This document shows positions 1-7,870 of a DNA stretch of 64,000 nucleotides, one piece after another. Under the pieces are notes generated by a model. It was given only the letters and a program-made list of their open reading frames with translations. It searched no databases and was not told where the DNA came from. Source of the DNA: an uncultured Oscillospiraceae bacterium (lineage in GTDB: Bacteria > Bacillota > Clostridia > Oscillospirales > Ruminococcaceae); NCBI GenBank assembly GCA_934526065.1, contig CAKSZX010000008.1:51356-115355 (forward strand), in the 5' to 3' direction. A program made the position numbers and the translations under genes. The number at the start of each line of letters is the position of its first letter. Positions within the stretch are counted from its first letter, which is position 1.

Positions 1-784
1 TCTTTTAAGCGGTTTGTTTATGGGCCTTGCGACAGGCACAAAATGGAGCGCTCTTTATGGGGTTTTAGGCTTGGCTGCGGTTTTCTTTATTACTCTGTTT
101 GCAAAGGCTAAAAAAATCGAAAATAAAGACCTTAGAAAGAGCTATATTTTAAAAACAGTCGCATTTTGTTTTGCGGCCTTTGTGGCGGTTCCTTTCCTTA
201 TTTATTACGGCGCATTTGCCATAGGCAGCACCAAAGGGGCGGGAATAAGCCTGTTTATACAAACACAGCAAAATATGTTTAGATATCATTCACAGCTTGT
301 TTCGGCACATCCCTGCGCCTCAAAATGGTACACATGGCTTGTTGACAAAACCCCTGTTTGGCTTGCGGTAAATTACCAAGGACCCAATGTAAGCACAATT
401 TCCGTTTTCGGCAATCCGGTGCTGTGGTTTGGCGCTTTACCTGCCCTTTTATACACCCTGGTAAAGGGCGTAAAGGAAAAGGATTATTCCGCCCGGGTTA
501 TCATTTTAGGCTATTGCAGCCGGCTTTTGCCTTGGGCGTTTATTTCAAGGGATACTTTCATCTATCACTATTACCCGGCAGTTGTGTTCAGCTTGGCGTC
601 AATCTCCTATATGGTAAAAAAACTTTATGACAAACACGGTAAAAAAGTTTTAATAATCGGCGGCGTATATGTTGCCTTGGCGGCATTGTTCTTCGTTGCA
701 TTTTTCCCAGTAATATCCGGTATGACCGTACCTATGGGATACCTGCGGCGTGCAGAAAAAATAACCGGTAAGTTTTTCGGTTAA
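1..784 (+). CDS. PMT-family membrane glycosyltransferase, C-terminal part (gene enters from left edge)
   Basis: The reading frame is open through the left edge, so only the C-terminal half is present; the true start lies outside the window. The visible part is a polytopic membrane protein with about six hydrophobic segments. Near its beginning is GLATGTKWSALYG, and further on RDTFIYHYYP; both resemble conserved stretches of dolichyl/polyprenyl-phosphate-mannose protein mannosyltransferases (GT39/PMT superfamily). Family members transfer a sugar from a lipid-phosphate carrier to proteins or glycans on the outer face of the membrane. The sugar and acceptor cannot be read from this fragment. A related GT39-like or ArnT-like enzyme is the main alternative. 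A hairpin terminator follows the stop closely. Confidence 0.75.
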   Translation, partial: LLSGLFMGLATGTKWSALYGVLGLAAVFFITLFAKAKKIENKDLRKSYILKTVAFCFAAFVAVPFLIYYGAFAIGSTKGAGISLFIQTQQNMFRYHSQLVSAHPCASKWYTWLVDKTPVWLAVNYQGPNVSTISVFGNPVLWFGALPALLYTLVKGVKEKDYSARVIILGYCSRLLPWAFISRDTFIYHYYPAVVFSLASISYMVKKLYDKHGKKVLIIGGVYVALAALFFVAFFPVISGMTVPMGYLRRAEKITGKFFG

Positions 785-803
785 AAATACTAAAATTATA
801 TTT

Positions 804-830
804 AAAGCGACGTTTTTCGTCGCTTTTGTT
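804..830 (+). terminator. Rho-independent terminator after the PMT-like gene
   Basis: A 9-bp stem (AAAGCGACG / CGTCGCTTT) closes a five-T loop, and the descending arm runs into TTTTGTT. It starts 20 nt after the stop codon. Confidence 0.8.
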
Positions 831-845
831 ATGCCGATAAAAAAA

Positions 846-864
846 CCACTTGCTATGCAAGTGG
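846..864. repeat. IS200 left-end hairpin
   Basis: CCACTTGC-TAT-GCAAGTGG, an 8-bp perfect stem with a 3-nt loop. By position it is the subterminal structure recognised by TnpA. It has no T-tract, so it is unlikely to be a terminator. Confidence 0.75.
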
Positions 865-903
865 AATGTACGGACTTAAGTGTCAGGTATTGAAAAAAGA
901 ACA

Positions 904-956
904 CCGTTCTGTAAAATAAGAATGAGGCTACCAACCGCATTCAAACAGAACGGAGG
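904..956 (+). promoter_or_regulatory. tnpA 5' leader hairpin that could occlude the ribosome binding site
   Basis: CCGTTCTGT (904-912) pairs with ACAGAACGG (945-953), and an inner AATGAGG/CCGCATT pairing with one mismatch extends the stem. The 3' arm runs directly into the GGAGG Shine-Dalgarno of tnpA. Leader hairpins that reduce TnpA translation are known for IS200. The pairing is seen here; the repression is inferred. Confidence 0.6.
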
Positions 957-963
957 ACATTAG

Positions 964-1430
964 ATGGAAAATAAACGACCTAATGACACATACAGTTTAG
1001 CACACACAAGTTGGAAGTGTCAATATCACATAGTGTTTGCGCCAAAATACAGAAGAAAGGTAATATATGGGAAGCTGAAGGCAGAGATAGGGGCCATATT
1101 AAGAGAACTGTGTGAGCGCAAACACGTAAACATAATAGAAGCACACGCAATGCCGGATCACATCCATATGCTTGTAGAAATACCGCCAAACCAAAGAGTA
1201 AGCGATTTCATGGGGTACTTAAAAGGAAAAAGTACGATGATAATATTCGAGAGGTTTCAAATTTAAAGTACAAGTATGGAAACAGGCACTTTTGGTGTAG
1301 AGGGTATTATGTAAGCACCGTTGGAGGGAACAAAGAAGGTATAGCTAGATATATTCGAGAACAAGAACACGAAGATATAATAAATGATCAGATATCAATA
1401 AAAGAATATATCGATCCATTCAAGCAATAA
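964..1430 (+). pseudogene. tnpA: IS200 TnpA (HUH Y1 transposase), single-base frameshift
   Basis: The first reading frame encodes about 100 residues with the Y1 transposase N-terminus (SWKCQYHIVFAPKYRR) and the HUH metal motif in HAMPDHIHMLVE, but stops after MIIFERFQI. The family sequence continues in another frame as SNLKYKYGNRHFWCRGYY and ends in KEYIDPFKQ with stop 1428-1430. The break sits at GAGAGGTTTCAAATTTAAAG, which fits loss of one T from a TTTT run. The helix with the catalytic Tyr (EGIARYIREQ) lies after the break, so the first-frame product alone should be inactive. A sequencing error or frameshifting could also explain it. Confidence 0.85.
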
Positions 1431-1522
1431 AAAATAAAAGGTAAATGCGATAGGTAGCTTCAGCGATATGGTGACCCCTTTAGGGGTTGCTGGTGAAGTG
1501 CCCTTTTAGGGCTAAAGTAAAA

Positions 1523-1541
1523 CCACCGGCTCAGCCGGTGG
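1523..1541. repeat. IS200 right-end hairpin
   Basis: CCACCGGC-TCA-GCCGGTGG, an 8-bp perfect stem with a 3-nt loop. It mirrors the left-end hairpin and marks the right boundary region of the element. Confidence 0.75.
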
Positions 1542-1759
1542 TTATTATTAATATAAAATTAAGTCGCAAATTGTTGTAAAATGTTTTTGTAAAAATGTTA
1601 TTTTTTAAGTAATTGTTTCGACAAGCTTCCCCTTGTTCACAAAACTGTGAAATGGTAGTATTTGGTTGGTTAATACAGACAATTGTCAAAATCAAACAAA
1701 CATGGTAACGGCACCGGCCCCGCCGAAGCCACAACAAATTTACACATAGGAGTTTTAAA
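1542..1759 (+). promoter_or_regulatory. spo0A upstream region with a short palindrome
   Basis: This gap separates the insertion sequence from spo0A. It contains TTCACA-AAAC-TGTGAA (1636-1651), a 6-bp inverted repeat that could be a regulator site. I could not pick a confident promoter. The spo0A Shine-Dalgarno (AGGAG) ends 8 nt before the ATG. Confidence 0.35.
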
Positions 1760-2509
1760 ATGAACAGTATTAAAATTTTATTATGTGATGGAAATGCAAA
1801 TTTTATCGAAGAATGTAGAAACTTTTTTGACAGTAAAAAAATTGACTACGCCATTTGTCCCAAGGACGGAGAAGCTCTGCTGAGAAAAATCGGCGAGTAT
1901 CACCCGGATCTTGTTATTACGGAAGTGTTCTTACCTAAAATGGACGCAATTACCGTAAAGGAAAAAGCAGACAAACTTCAAGATCATCCTAAATTGTTCT
2001 TTGCCACCAGCCCATTTGACAATGACGACACCGTAAGGCAGATTATGAAAGCAGGTTTCAACTACTATTATGTCAAACCTTTTTCCGTTGAAATCGCCTA
2101 TGACCGTGCGGTATCCATGTTAAAGGTAAATGACAAGCGCCCTAACAATGAGCTTGAAGAACGTGTTACCGCAATATTACATGAAATGGGTGTGCCGGCA
2201 CATATTAAGGGATATAACTTTTTAAGGCAATCTATTATAATGTCTGTGGAAGATCCGGAGGTTATCGGCCTTATAACCAAAAGACTTTACCCGGACATTG
2301 CAAAAATGAACGGCACAACAGCATCAAGAGTCGAAAGAGCAATAAGACACGCCATCGAAGTGGCATGGGACAGGGGCAACATAGATGTGCTAAACGATTA
2401 CTTCGGCTACACCATAAACAATATGCGTGGCAAGCCCACAAACAGCGAATTTATCGCCATGATAAGCGACAAAATAAGACTTGAAAACAAAAAGATAAGA
2501 ATAATATAA
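1760..2509 (+). CDS. spo0A: Spo0A, sporulation response regulator with Glu at the phosphorylation site
   Basis: This is the master regulator of sporulation entry. Residues 1-120 form a receiver domain; residues about 131-249 form the Spo0A-specific DNA-binding domain with GVPAHIKGYNFLRQ and the recognition helix TTASRVERAIRHAIEVAW, nearly identical to the Bacillus protein. Aligning HPDLVITEVFLP with Bacillus DPDVLVLDIIMP puts Glu55 at the phosphoacceptor Asp56. The acidic pair Asp10-Asp11 is Asp10-Gly11. The switch Thr83 and Lys106 are kept. The output domain is therefore intact while phosphotransfer is doubtful; Glu can mimic phospho-Asp in some receivers. The gene stands alone and no spoIVB or kinase is next to it. 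Length (249 aa) is slightly under the 267 aa of the Bacillus protein. Confidence 0.95.
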   Translation: MNSIKILLCDGNANFIEECRNFFDSKKIDYAICPKDGEALLRKIGEYHPDLVITEVFLPKMDAITVKEKADKLQDHPKLFFATSPFDNDDTVRQIMKAGFNYYYVKPFSVEIAYDRAVSMLKVNDKRPNNELEERVTAILHEMGVPAHIKGYNFLRQSIIMSVEDPEVIGLITKRLYPDIAKMNGTTASRVERAIRHAIEVAWDRGNIDVLNDYFGYTINNMRGKPTNSEFIAMISDKIRLENKKIRII

Positions 2510-2511
2510 AA

Positions 2512-2546
2512 TAAAACGGCGTGAAAATCTCACGCCGTATTTTTAT
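2512..2546 (+). terminator. Terminator after spo0A
   Basis: ACGGCGTGA / TCACGCCGT (9 bp, 5-nt loop) followed by ATTTTTAT. It lies between convergent genes and also has A residues on its left, so it may serve both. Confidence 0.85.
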
Positions 2547-2551
2547 GTTTT

Positions 2552-3229
2552 TTATTCTTCGTTATCAGCCTCTTTAATGTCCTCAACAACGCCTACAACC
2601 TCTGCGTCAACATGTTCAACATTGTCGTCGAAAACATTGCTTTTGTCTTTTGAAAGGTTCAAATCACGCAGTTCCTCCTGAGCTTTTTTAACCCGTGCCT
2701 TGGCTTTAAGCATCTGTACCGATGTGTAAACCCCCGCCAAACCGTCGTAAACAAGGCAAATACCTATAAATCTTATAAGGGCCAAAGCGGTAGAAAACGG
2801 GTTTAAAATAAGCACAACAGCCAATATAATCCTTAAAACAGTGAATATCAAACCGGTTGACCAGCTCGGATATTCCATCTTTTTCATCCGGAAAGCTCTC
2901 TGTAATGAGGAAATGCCTCCTACCAGCAAAAATGCACCAAAAACAAAAGGTATAATAGACATTACAAAGTCTTTTCTCAAATAAGTTACAACGCCGGCCG
3001 CCGCCAAAACAATATTTGCGATTGTTTCAAAGGGCAGGGATATACCGTCAACTTTGTCACGCAAAGACACAATAATGCCCCACACACCTTTGATAAATAA
3101 AAACGCCGCCGCAACATTACACAAAACCCGGCTGGAAAATCCCGGGTAAATAAGCAAAATAAGGCCAAAAATCAGCGTAACGCCGTTGGCAATCTGAAAT
3201 TCTTTCTTTAATCCGTCTAAAAAATCCAT
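2552..3229 (-). CDS. DUF308 (HdeD-like) membrane protein
   Basis: A hydrophobic protein of 225 aa with about six membrane segments in pairs (for example NGVTLIFGLILLIYPGF and IIPFVFGAFLLVGGI), followed by a charged cytoplasmic tail rich in Asp/Glu (about residues 180-225). This matches the DUF308/HdeD family, whose E. coli member is linked to acid stress; the role in Clostridia is unknown. I chose the ATG at 3227-3229 because AGGAG sits 7 nt upstream; the longer frame to 3277 has no ribosome site. It is convergent with spo0A and divergent from the nucleoside hydrolase. Confidence 0.75.
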   Translation of the reverse strand: MDFLDGLKKEFQIANGVTLIFGLILLIYPGFSSRVLCNVAAAFLFIKGVWGIIVSLRDKVDGISLPFETIANIVLAAAGVVTYLRKDFVMSIIPFVFGAFLLVGGISSLQRAFRMKKMEYPSWSTGLIFTVLRIILAVVLILNPFSTALALIRFIGICLVYDGLAGVYTSVQMLKAKARVKKAQEELRDLNLSKDKSNVFDDNVEHVDAEVVGVVEDIKEADNEE

Positions 3230-3355
3230 AATCAAACTCCTGTTAAAGTTTTGGTCAGAAGAAATTTTCAACTGCACTGTCCCATAGCTTTATTTTGGGC
3301 TTATTATAATTCAAATTTGTGAAATTTATATATAAAATCGGCAAATTATTCTCCG

Positions 3356-3384
3356 TTGAAATGATATAGTAATTATGTTATACT
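3356..3384 (+). promoter_or_regulatory. Sigma-A-type promoter of the nucleoside hydrolase gene
   Basis: TTGAAA (3356-3361), a 17-nt spacer, then TATACT (3379-3384), 31 nt before the start codon. Confidence 0.7.
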
Positions 3385-3415
3385 TATCTCAAATAATACA
3401 CTAAGGAGATCGAAT

Positions 3416-4366
3416 ATGAAAAAAATACCTATTGTTATTGACTGTGACCCGGGCGTTGACGACAGCTATGCAATTGCTTTGGCAAACTCAAGCCCGCTTT
3501 TTGACATAAAGGCAATAACACCGGTTGAGGGCAATGTCCCCGCTGTAAAAACAAGAAAAAACGCTCTTTGCCTGCGTGAAATGTTGGGCATAGATTGCCG
3601 TGTTGCATTTGGTGCGGATAGGCCTTTAAAAAAGGAATACACAACTGATGCCAGCGGCACACACGGAGCTTCTGGCGTAGGCACTGTTGTTTTCCCGGAG
3701 AGCAAGTTGCCTCGGGACGAGAAACCCGCATGGGATGTAATTTATGAGGAGGCGGTAAAGGCCGACGGCGAGCTTATACTCTTTGCTGTGGGTCCCCTTA
3801 CAAATATTGCCATCACACTTGAAAAACACCCGGATTTGCCTAAATATCTTAAAAAATTTGTTATCATGGGTGGCGGAACATTCGGCAATGTTACAAAATC
3901 CGGTGAAACTGCGGAGTTTAACATCTGGATTGACCCAACCGCCGCAAAACAGGTTTTTGAAAAGTTGGAAGTTTGGATGGTTGGTCTTAACTCCACCCAC
4001 TCTGCGGCTCTTTCAAGAGAAGATTTTAATGATATGATTAAACTTTGCGGCGACGGCGAAAAGGCTTACCTTGTCCGTGAACTCTCAAAATATTCACAGG
4101 TAAACAGCTTTGACAAAGGCCAGGACAACAATGTTATTCACGATGCATTGGCAGTTGCCAGCGTTATAAACCCGGATGTTTTAAGGTTTGAAAAGCACTA
4201 TGTTTATGTTGAGGACGGCGATGTTATCAACAACGGCCAAACAGTCATAGACCTTGAAGATAAAAGCGGCAAAGAACCTAATTGTTATGTGGGTATGGAA
4301 GCGGACAAAGAATTGTTTGCCAAGATAATAAAAGAAATGTGCGCTTACTACGGCAGTTTGAAATAA
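3416..4366 (+). CDS. Inosine-uridine-preferring nucleoside hydrolase family protein
   Basis: Cleaves the N-glycosidic bond of ribonucleosides to base and ribose for salvage. The N-terminus IPIVIDCDPGVDD holds the calcium-binding DxDPGxDD signature (Asp9, Asp11, Asp15, Asp16). VGPLTNIA, FVIMGGG and the NVIHDALAVA segment with the catalytic-region His and Asp are all present. The 316-aa length is typical. Start follows AAGGAG at good spacing. The gene forms a single unit between its own promoter and terminator. Nucleoside preference (purine or pyrimidine) cannot be told from sequence alone. It fits functionally with uraA-upp about 8 kb away, which would recover uracil. Confidence 0.9.
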   Translation: MKKIPIVIDCDPGVDDSYAIALANSSPLFDIKAITPVEGNVPAVKTRKNALCLREMLGIDCRVAFGADRPLKKEYTTDASGTHGASGVGTVVFPESKLPRDEKPAWDVIYEEAVKADGELILFAVGPLTNIAITLEKHPDLPKYLKKFVIMGGGTFGNVTKSGETAEFNIWIDPTAAKQVFEKLEVWMVGLNSTHSAALSREDFNDMIKLCGDGEKAYLVRELSKYSQVNSFDKGQDNNVIHDALAVASVINPDVLRFEKHYVYVEDGDVINNGQTVIDLEDKSGKEPNCYVGMEADKELFAKIIKEMCAYYGSLK

Positions 4367-4399
4367 CTCCCGAAAAAGATTTTAAATTTAATATTGCCA

Positions 4400-4440
4400 A
4401 ACACCTTTGTTTGAGATTATCTCGGCAAAGGTGTTTTATT
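4400..4440 (+). terminator. Terminator after the nucleoside hydrolase gene
   Basis: AACACCTTTG / CAAAGGTGTT, a 10-bp stem with a 16-nt loop, followed by TTATTTTG. Confidence 0.75.
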
Positions 4441-4584
4441 TTGCAAAAATCCGGGAACAATTATTTTGTGGGCTGTTAATAAAAGATATTTTAAATTCCG
4501 CTGTCGGCGGCGGTCATGTGAGGAGCAATTAAAAACCCCTTTCCGCCGTTAAATAAAATCACTTTTTCCAAAGGAGAAAAACAA

Positions 4585-5763
4585 ATAGAAAAAATAAAAA
4601 ATTCCCCAAAAACTCTTGTGATAAGCTGTATTATCATAACAGCTTTCAGCATCGGCACGGTTATGAACACAAGGCCGGTTATTTTCGCCGCCCTGGCGGA
4701 AGAAAACAATTTTAGCCCCGGGCAAATGGCTGTTTGCTATACCGTTACCCTTATATCTTCGGCTCTCAGCGTTTCCCCTATCGCCAAAATCTACAACGGT
4801 AAAACCGCAAAGAAAGTCCTGCTTGTTTTGGGCATCTTTGTCTGTGTTTCAATGGCTTTGGGGCGGATTTTTTCCTCTCTTTGGCGGTGGTACTTTCTTT
4901 GCGTGTTTATGGGCATAGGCAGCGGCAGTATTATGATGCTTCTATGCGTCACGCTGAACTCCCGGTTTGCCGAAAAAAGCCCCGGAATTATAGGTATAGT
5001 TACTGCTTCCGGCGGCGGGGCAGGCATTTTGGTAAACCCTGTTTGTTCATATCTGGTAAAGATTTTAAGCCGGAAAGAAACAGCGGTTATATTTTCCGCA
5101 ATCAGTCTGTCGGTTTATCTTTTCGCACTGTTATTTATGTTTGCCCCCTCTGAAACACAAAAGGAAAAACCGGAGTATTCCCCTGATAAAGCCGAATTTA
5201 AAAATATAAAATTTGTCGCTGTTCGGCTGGGAATATTGCTTTTAACCGCATCTTCCCCCGTTGCAAACCAACTGGCGGTGTATGCCAAAGACCTGGATTT
5301 CGGCAGTGGGGCGGCAGGCTTTGCCGTCAGCCGGAGCATGGCAGGCAATGTTGCCGGCAAACTTGCCTGTGGGGCGGCGGCAAAGAAAGCGGGTATTTTC
5401 AAAACCGCCCAAGGCTTCTGTGTCGCCATAGGTTTATCTCTTGTTTTGTTCTTTTTTGCAGATGCAAATATCGCCGTTTTTTACTTTGCATCCTTTATTT
5501 TAGGCACAAGTTTCGCCGCCAGCGTGTCTCTGCCGCCGATTTTGTTCCGAAAAATTTACGGCCGGGAAAAATACAAACCTTTTTTGGCAAAAAGCCAAAT
5601 GTATTACAATTTTTCCACCGCGGCACTCAGCCGGGGCATACCTGCTTTTTATGATAATTTCGGCACATATAAACCGATTTTTACCCTTGGAATTGCAACC
5701 TGCCTTTTCGCAAGTATTTTGTTTCACAAATCGGAAAAAGATACAAATAAAAACCCCCGATAA
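4585..5763 (+). CDS. MFS transporter, apparent AUA start codon
   Basis: A 12-helix major facilitator of about 390 aa. The first helix is followed by MNTRPVIFAALAEE and the family loop IAKIYNGKTAKKVLL; a hydrophilic central loop lies around SETQKEKPEYSPDK. The overall look is of oxalate/formate-antiporter-like carriers, but the substrate is unknown. The only well-placed Shine-Dalgarno (AAAGGAG) lies 8 nt before an in-frame ATA (4585), giving I/M-EKIKNSPKTLVISCII; the first GTG (4618) would cut into the first helix and lacks a ribosome site. This fits either a rare AUA start or an ATG changed to ATA. Not obviously part of an operon. Confidence 0.8.
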   Translation: MEKIKNSPKTLVISCIIITAFSIGTVMNTRPVIFAALAEENNFSPGQMAVCYTVTLISSALSVSPIAKIYNGKTAKKVLLVLGIFVCVSMALGRIFSSLWRWYFLCVFMGIGSGSIMMLLCVTLNSRFAEKSPGIIGIVTASGGGAGILVNPVCSYLVKILSRKETAVIFSAISLSVYLFALLFMFAPSETQKEKPEYSPDKAEFKNIKFVAVRLGILLLTASSPVANQLAVYAKDLDFGSGAAGFAVSRSMAGNVAGKLACGAAAKKAGIFKTAQGFCVAIGLSLVLFFFADANIAVFYFASFILGTSFAASVSLPPILFRKIYGREKYKPFLAKSQMYYNFSTAALSRGIPAFYDNFGTYKPIFTLGIATCLFASILFHKSEKDTNKNPR

Positions 5764-5767
5764 ATCA

Positions 5768-5806
5768 AATTGCACCCCAAAAGTTAAACGCTTTTGGGGT
5801 GCAATT
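5768..5806. terminator. Long hairpin between convergent MFS and fakA genes
   Basis: A 16-bp perfect stem (AATTGCACCCCAAAAG and its complement) with a 7-nt loop, just after the MFS stop. There is no strong T-tract on either side, but the position between convergent genes makes a bidirectional terminator likely. Confidence 0.65.
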
Positions 5807-5837
5807 CAAATAGGGGATTTAATCCTTAACAGATAAA

Positions 5838-7502
5838 TTATTCAACTGAAATCAAGTAGTAGTAAACCGGCTGGTTGCCTTCAAGAACACTTACTTCTGC
5901 ACCTTTAGGAGCGTGTTTCTTAACCTGTTCGCAAACCCGGTTTGCCTCCTCCTCTGTTATGCCCTCGCCGTAGATAACCGTTACAAATGAAGAGTTTTTG
6001 TCCATCATCTGTTTTGCAAGTTTAACGGCGGCTTTTTCAACGCTCTTGTCAACAAAGGCAAGTTTTGAGTTTTCCATGGCGAGAATATCGCCTCTCTTTA
6101 TTTTGTGGCCTTCAAAGTCGGAATTTCTTGCGGCGAATGTGATAGAGCCTGTTTGTACGCCCTGTGCGGCGGCGTCCATGTTAATGGCGTTGTCCTTTTC
6201 CGATGAGTCCGGGTCAAAGTTCAGCATGGCGGTAAGCCCCTGGGGGATTGTTCTTGTAGGCAGAACAATAACTTTTCTGTCTGCAAGTGACCGAGCCTGT
6301 TCTGCGGCCATAATAATATTCTTGTTGTTTGGCAAAACAAAAACCGTCTTTGCCGGTACAGACTGTACGGCTCTTAAAATATCGTCAGTTGACGGATTGT
6401 TCGTCTGGCCGCCTGTTACAACGGCATTTGCGCCAAGGTCCTTAAACATATTGCAAAGGCCTGCGCCGGATGCAACGGCAACAAAGCCGAATTCCGTATC
6501 CGGGTCAACTGCGGCGTACTTAAATTCCTCGTCACTGTGGGCATCCCGTGCCTGTTTTTCAAGGCTCTCGCCTCTCTTTGAAACTTCCGCAACCTTTTCA
6601 AGCATATTTGTAATCTTGATGTCGGTCATATAACCGTGGTTTACTGCCTCGTTCAAAGCTTTGCCCGGGAACTCTGTTCTCACATAACATTTTATAATCT
6701 TGTCATCGTCAACGGTGGCAACATCTTCGCCGATGCTTTCAAGCATTGCACGGAGCTTTTCCACACTGGCAGATGCATTTTTGTTTATGATAAATTCCGT
6801 GCGGTAGATATTTGTCTGGGGGGCTTCGATTTCCTTTGAGTAAACGCCCTTTGCCCGGAATTCTTTCGCTTTCTTTTCCTCTTCGTTTTCAACGATTACA
6901 CCCTTTGCAAAAACACTGAGCATACCTGTAAAGATGTAAACCAAGCCCTGACCGCCTGCGTCTACAACGCCGGCCTTTTTGAGAACAGGCAACTGTTCCG
7001 GTGTGTTGTCAAGGGCAACCTGAGCTGCATCAACAACCGCCTGCCAAAGTGTGGCAATGTCATCTTCTTCCATAGACTCGGCCTTTTCGCAGGCAAGCCT
7101 TGCAACTGTCAAAATCGTACCCTCGGTAGGTTTCATAACAGCCTTGTATGCAGCGTCAACGCCCTTGCGCAAAGCCCGTGTCAAATCCTTTGCATCGGCT
7201 GTTTCCTTGTCCTTCAAAGCCTTTGAAAAACCACGGAACAAAAGTGATGATATAACACCGCTGTTGCCTCTTGCGCCTCTCAGCATACATGAAGCTGTTG
7301 TGGCTGCAACTTTGTCAACGGTGCAATCGTCGCCCATAAGTTCAAGCTCTTTTTTTGCCGCACCGATAGTCATTGAAATATTTGTACCGGTGTCGCCGTC
7401 CGGAACAGGGAAAACATTTAACTCGTCAACTTTGGCTTTGTTGTTTATAATTAAGTTTGCGCCGGATATAATACTGTCACGCAATATTTTACCAGTAATC
7501 AT
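5838..7502 (-). CDS. fakA: FakA, fatty acid kinase (DAK2-domain protein)
   Basis: Phosphorylates exogenous fatty acids held by a FakB (DegV-family) carrier so that they enter phospholipid synthesis. The N-terminal DakL/DAK2 domain shows NVFPVPDGDTGTNISMT, the nucleotide/Mg site, and RGARGNSGVISS. The C-terminal half is the FakA-specific FakB-binding region with GGQTNNPSTDDIL and FVLPNNKNI. Full length at 554 aa. Start ATG follows GAGGTGC. It lies directly after an asp23-like gene (14-nt gap), the conserved yloU-yloV order of Bacillota. A candidate FakB is the DegV protein at 40.3 kb, not linked. Also known as YloV or, older, a DhaK-like protein. Confidence 0.93.
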   Translation of the reverse strand: MITGKILRDSIISGANLIINNKAKVDELNVFPVPDGDTGTNISMTIGAAKKELELMGDDCTVDKVAATTASCMLRGARGNSGVISSLLFRGFSKALKDKETADAKDLTRALRKGVDAAYKAVMKPTEGTILTVARLACEKAESMEEDDIATLWQAVVDAAQVALDNTPEQLPVLKKAGVVDAGGQGLVYIFTGMLSVFAKGVIVENEEEKKAKEFRAKGVYSKEIEAPQTNIYRTEFIINKNASASVEKLRAMLESIGEDVATVDDDKIIKCYVRTEFPGKALNEAVNHGYMTDIKITNMLEKVAEVSKRGESLEKQARDAHSDEEFKYAAVDPDTEFGFVAVASGAGLCNMFKDLGANAVVTGGQTNNPSTDDILRAVQSVPAKTVFVLPNNKNIIMAAEQARSLADRKVIVLPTRTIPQGLTAMLNFDPDSSEKDNAINMDAAAQGVQTGSITFAARNSDFEGHKIKRGDILAMENSKLAFVDKSVEKAAVKLAKQMMDKNSSFVTVIYGEGITEEEANRVCEQVKKHAPKGAEVSVLEGNQPVYYYLISVE

Positions 7503-7516
7503 TTAAGCACCTCGTA

Positions 7517-7870
7517 TTATTCTGTTACAATGTCGTCAACGCAGACATTGATTCTGTTTACTTTTAAATTTGTCATTCTCTCAACGGCATAGGAAACTTT
7601 TTCCTTTACATTGTCGACGATAGTGCCGATATTTACGCCGTAAACAACCTTGATATGAAGTGTAATAACGAGGGCGCCTTCGTCCTCACTTACTTCAACG
7701 CCTTTGCCCTGTTGTTCAGAGCCGAAAATCAAGGTTTTCACACTGTCCCGGGGGTTCCGGGCGCTCATGCCCGCAACACCGTAACAATTTTTAATGGCAT
7801 TGCTTACAAGTCCCACGAAGAAATCGTTTGTAAGAACGGTTTTACCCAGAGGGTCCTGAATTCTAATCAT
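7517..7870 (-). CDS. Asp23/Gls24 family envelope stress protein (YloU-like)
   Basis: A 117-aa Asp23 domain protein with the typical central stretch GVAGMS, ALVITLHIKVVYGVNI and VKEKVSYAVERMTNLKVNRINVCVDDI. These small cytoplasmic or membrane-peripheral proteins are tied to cell envelope homeostasis and often sit upstream of fakA, as here. The biochemical role is not settled. It is the first gene of the asp23-fakA unit; the upstream gap of about 280 nt to the next gene is AT-rich and showed me no clear promoter. Confidence 0.88.
   Translation of the reverse strand: MIRIQDPLGKTVLTNDFFVGLVSNAIKNCYGVAGMSARNPRDSVKTLIFGSEQQGKGVEVSEDEGALVITLHIKVVYGVNIGTIVDNVKEKVSYAVERMTNLKVNRINVCVDDIVTE

Larger units (their letters stand above)
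840..1550 (+). mobile_element. IS200/IS605-family insertion sequence (IS200 type, tnpA only), frameshifted
   Basis: The element is about 0.7 kb, the usual size for IS200 elements that carry only a Y1 transposase. It has no terminal inverted repeats of the DDE type. Instead a short perfect hairpin sits near each end (846-864 and 1523-1541), as expected for single-strand transposition by a HUH enzyme. Two more short hairpins (about 1474-1487 and 1500-1512) lie between the gene and the right end. Exact ends and the target tetra/pentanucleotide cannot be fixed without another copy or an empty site. No tnpB is present. Confidence 0.85.

Noticed and set aside
846..864. Hairpin first taken as a terminator of the PMT-like gene
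   Set aside because: No T-tract, and its partner at 1523-1541 fits IS200 ends; the true terminator is at 804-830.
964..1430. Programmed frameshifting as the explanation for the split TnpA
   Set aside because: IS200 TnpA proteins are normally made from a single frame; the site lacks a convincing slippery heptamer with downstream structure, so a mutation is simpler.
5998..6633. A 211-codon open frame on the plus strand inside fakA
   Set aside because: It is the antisense of a well-conserved FakA frame, has no ribosome site and matches no family; an out-of-frame shadow.
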